The translations under genes were made by a program, and so were the position numbers. From Bacteroidota bacterium (GTDB lineage Bacteria > Bacteroidota > Bacteroidia > Chitinophagales > LD1), in the NCBI GenBank assembly GCA_003165135.1, contig PLSN01000138.1:1-7903 (forward strand): DNA of 7,903 bases. The letters run 5' to 3'. Below are positions 6,701 through 7,903 of the stretch, in pieces. Under the pieces are notes generated by a model, which did not search any database, was not told the origin of the DNA, and saw only the letters and a list, made by a program, of their open reading frames with translations. Numbering within the stretch: position 1 is the first letter of the stretch; the number at the start of each line of letters is the position of its first letter.

Positions 6701-7903
6701 TGGTAAATGACCAATCGGGACACCTGGCCAAGCCTAATACAAGATGGGGTGGTATCATGCGGGCATTGACCAATACCGACCTTCAGTCAAATAATATCGA
6801 GTTCATAGAGTTCTGGCTGCTTGATCCTTTTATCAATAAGCCCGCCAGCAGCGGTGGACAGCTCTATATCAACCTCGGTAACGTATCAGAAGATATCCTC
6901 AAGGACGGACGTATGCTGGTGGAGAACGGACTAAATCAGGATACCACTCAGATGAACCGCACCACCTGGGGCTATGTACCGATAGTGCTTCCGCTTACTA
7001 CGGCATTCTCCTCTGATGCTGACCGTCCATGGGAAGATGTGGGCTTCGATGGCATGAAGGACAGTGCAGAATATAGATGGTTTAATTCACCCGGAGTCGT
7101 TACCCCGGCTGGATTTATCTCTACTATGAATTCCTATTATGGCAGCAATCCGAATCCGCTTGCCACTGACCCCTCATCAGATGACTACCTCTGGTTTGAT
7201 GACAACTCATTGGCCAATGTGACCAGCATCGAGCAACGATATATCAATTATAACGGGCCTGATGGCAACACCCCTGTACAGAATGGTACTGTCAACTCGG
7301 CAGGAACAAGCTTCCCGGATATTGAAGATATGAATGCTGACTTTACTTTGAATGAAGATGAAGAGTACTTTCAGTATCGCGTCGATCTCAAGCCGGGTAT
7401 GGGTGTCGGAAACAATAAATACATCGTTTCCACTCAGGATACCATGGTGCAGTATAACGCAGCCGGTGCGACGCAGAGGCAAACCTGGTATCAGTTTCGT
7501 ATCCCGATAGCAAACTTTGATAATAAGGTCGGCAACCTGCCTGACTTTCAGTCTATCCAGTTCATGAGGGTATTTTTGAGCGGCTTCAGTGATACTGTGG
7601 TCCTGCGTATGGCTACCCTCGACCTGATACGCAATACATGGATCACTTATAACTCTACACTTGATCCCGGAACCATATCAATAGCTCAACCCAACAACTC
7701 CAATGTATTTTTTAATGTGGGCAAAGTAAACCTCTTTGAAAATAGCTCCAAGGCACCTGTCAACTATGTTATTCCTCCGGGCATACAGCAGACATATGCC
7801 CTCGGTGCACAGACCAATCAGTATGTGCAGCAGAATGAGCAATCGCTTGACCTGACCACCTGCGGCCTGCCCGATGGTAGCTCTAAGGCTGTCTTTAAAA
7901 ATG
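3778..7903 (+). CDS. sprA: Cell surface protein SprA (Sov), type IX secretion translocon, N-terminal part
   Basis: SprA is the very large outer-membrane beta-barrel through which type IX substrates leave the periplasm; it is also needed for gliding motility in gliders and is called Sov in Porphyromonas. The frame is open from the ATG at 3778 to the window edge, 1375 codons, against about 2400 residues for full-length homologues, so roughly the last 40 percent is missing because the window ends, not because the gene is broken. Visible features: hydrophobic signal segment about 8-24; proline-rich start IPPPPDSGNLKYPIQDR; NPFYLPDPPNIVKNVEYDP; the SprA N-terminal region with GFDFD at 198-202 and again at 228-232; ARKLQPSEYSFNSQLGY from about 434; DDFEGS inside YIDDFEGS at 832-839; NRAKLAFYRID from about 884; and YPMLRGPYNY at 950-959. 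No internal stop or frameshift was found. It starts four bases after ruvA without a clear Shine-Dalgarno sequence, suggesting translation within one operon. ruvA-sprA adjacency is, as far as I recall, common in this phylum. Several reverse-strand open frames across it are shadows. Confidence 0.96.
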   Translation, partial: MKGRHRLYTVILTVSALAVIVAGYSSVFKLGFKEHFPSQDPEVAIPPPPDSGNLKYPIQDRTGDFVTNPPNNPFYLPDPPNIVKNVEYDPVTGKYIVTETVGGQNIKEPMYLTYEEYLAYTEKEERDAYFKSRSNAISLVEDKGLIPPIDMKNKILDRLFGGTKIEVKPQGNLDLTLGGNYQKIDNPNIPLRNRHTGGFDFDMNINMNVVAKIGDKLQLGLKYNTQSGFDFDNQVKLGYTGKEDDIIKEIAVGNVSMPLPTRLISGPTSLFGFKTKLQFGRLTWTTVVSQQKSKTQTITLDNGALRQNFSLTADQYDLNKNFFMAQYFRNHYDYALSNLPTIQSVINVTRLEIWVTNRNGSTVNVRNVVALADLGESQPHTVPATGGTSYPDNNSNGLYSAIKNNNVGRGINNVDQTMASNGLTQGQDYEKTYARKLQPSEYSFNSQLGYIMLNTALNPNDILGIAFQYEVNGQIHNVGEFSNDFPSADSGSASQVIYLKLLKGDAERVGLPYYKLMMKNIYSIGAYQVSPSDFKLDIYYNDPGGGLKRYLPKGGLADKPLLSVLNLDHLDAQGDAQPDGLFDFVPNITIIPQNGRVIFPVVEPFGEDLADAFENTDPPTPSSIYNQYIYDQLYDSTRFIALQYPQLNRFVIKGQYKGSNGSQISLGGINIPKGSVKVTAGGTLLKEGVDYEVDYSLGKVTILNQGVLNSGQQVKIDFENNSQFGMQQKSVYGTRLDYLVSKKFNIGATIMHETERPFTQKVQIGSEPISNTMLGADVKYETNAPWLTKILDALPIYSTKEMSTITAYGEVAHIIPGTQKSINGPNGQPQAYIDDFEGSTTNYDLKNPTTNWKLASTPAGAPGPTGTVLFPEATLQNNFAYGVNRAKLAFYRIDNSFFTTNTAPSVYSGGAGANALYDPYARLINFNEIYPNAPLQNLDNNIYSFDLAFYPMLRGPYNYEVPNGTPTPNGRSAGLVNDQSGHLAKPNTRWGGIMRALTNTDLQSNNIEFIEFWLLDPFINKPASSGGQLYINLGNVSEDILKDGRMLVENGLNQDTTQMNRTTWGYVPIVLPLTTAFSSDADRPWEDVGFDGMKDSAEYRWFNSPGVVTPAGFISTMNSYYGSNPNPLATDPSSDDYLWFDDNSLANVTSIEQRYINYNGPDGNTPVQNGTVNSAGTSFPDIEDMNADFTLNEDEEYFQYRVDLKPGMGVGNNKYIVSTQDTMVQYNAAGATQRQTWYQFRIPIANFDNKVGNLPDFQSIQFMRVFLSGFSDTVVLRMATLDLIRNTWITYNSTLDPGTISIAQPNNSNVFFNVGKVNLFENSSKAPVNYVIPPGIQQTYALGAQTNQYVQQNEQSLDLTTCGLPDGSSKAVFKN

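Noticed and set aside
5518..6723. Long reverse-strand open frames within sprA (171 and 216 codons, with shorter ones nearby)
   Set aside because: The forward frame is continuous and reads as SprA with its hallmark motifs throughout. The reverse frames have no recognisable domains and overlap it fully, so they are shadows.

Overview
This window comes from a member of the Bacteroidota. It carries a secreted protein with a type IX secretion system (T9SS) type A C-terminal sorting domain, and it carries sprA, the outer-membrane translocon gene of that system, which is confined to this phylum. Base composition is moderate. Class or genus cannot be fixed from the sequence alone; a Chitinophagia- or Sphingobacteriia-like lineage is a guess.

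Layout, all on the + strand. Positions 1-104 are a short AT-rich leader. Positions 105-2717 encode a large modular secreted protein: signal peptide, one IPT/TIG domain, seven FG-GAP-like repeats predicted to close a seven-bladed beta-propeller, a pair of dockerin-like calcium loops, a cohesin-like beta-sandwich and a T9SS type A sorting domain. Positions 2718-3176 are non-coding but rich in structure: a 108-bp element that can fold into a complete cloverleaf (2741-2848), a strong intrinsic terminator (2885-2910), a second stem followed by a T tract (2919-2982), and an inverted array of 7-bp repeats ending at the ribosome binding site of the next gene (3089-3168). Positions 3177-3773 are ruvA, the Holliday-junction-binding subunit of the RuvABC resolvasome. 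Four bases after its stop, sprA begins at 3778 and stays open to the window end (1375 codons visible of about 2400 expected).

The terminator separates the surface protein from a ruvA-sprA transcription unit. SprA would translocate proteins with sorting domains such as the one at 105-2717, so substrate and translocon lie side by side. T9SS substrates are usually scattered around the genome, so this adjacency may be accidental. No complete novel defence or mobile system is visible. The least ordinary items are the cloverleaf repeat, the inverted heptad array at the ruvA start, the circularly closed propeller combined with dockerin-like and cohesin-like modules, the codon-usage shift inside that gene, and the altered acidic-pin loop in RuvA.
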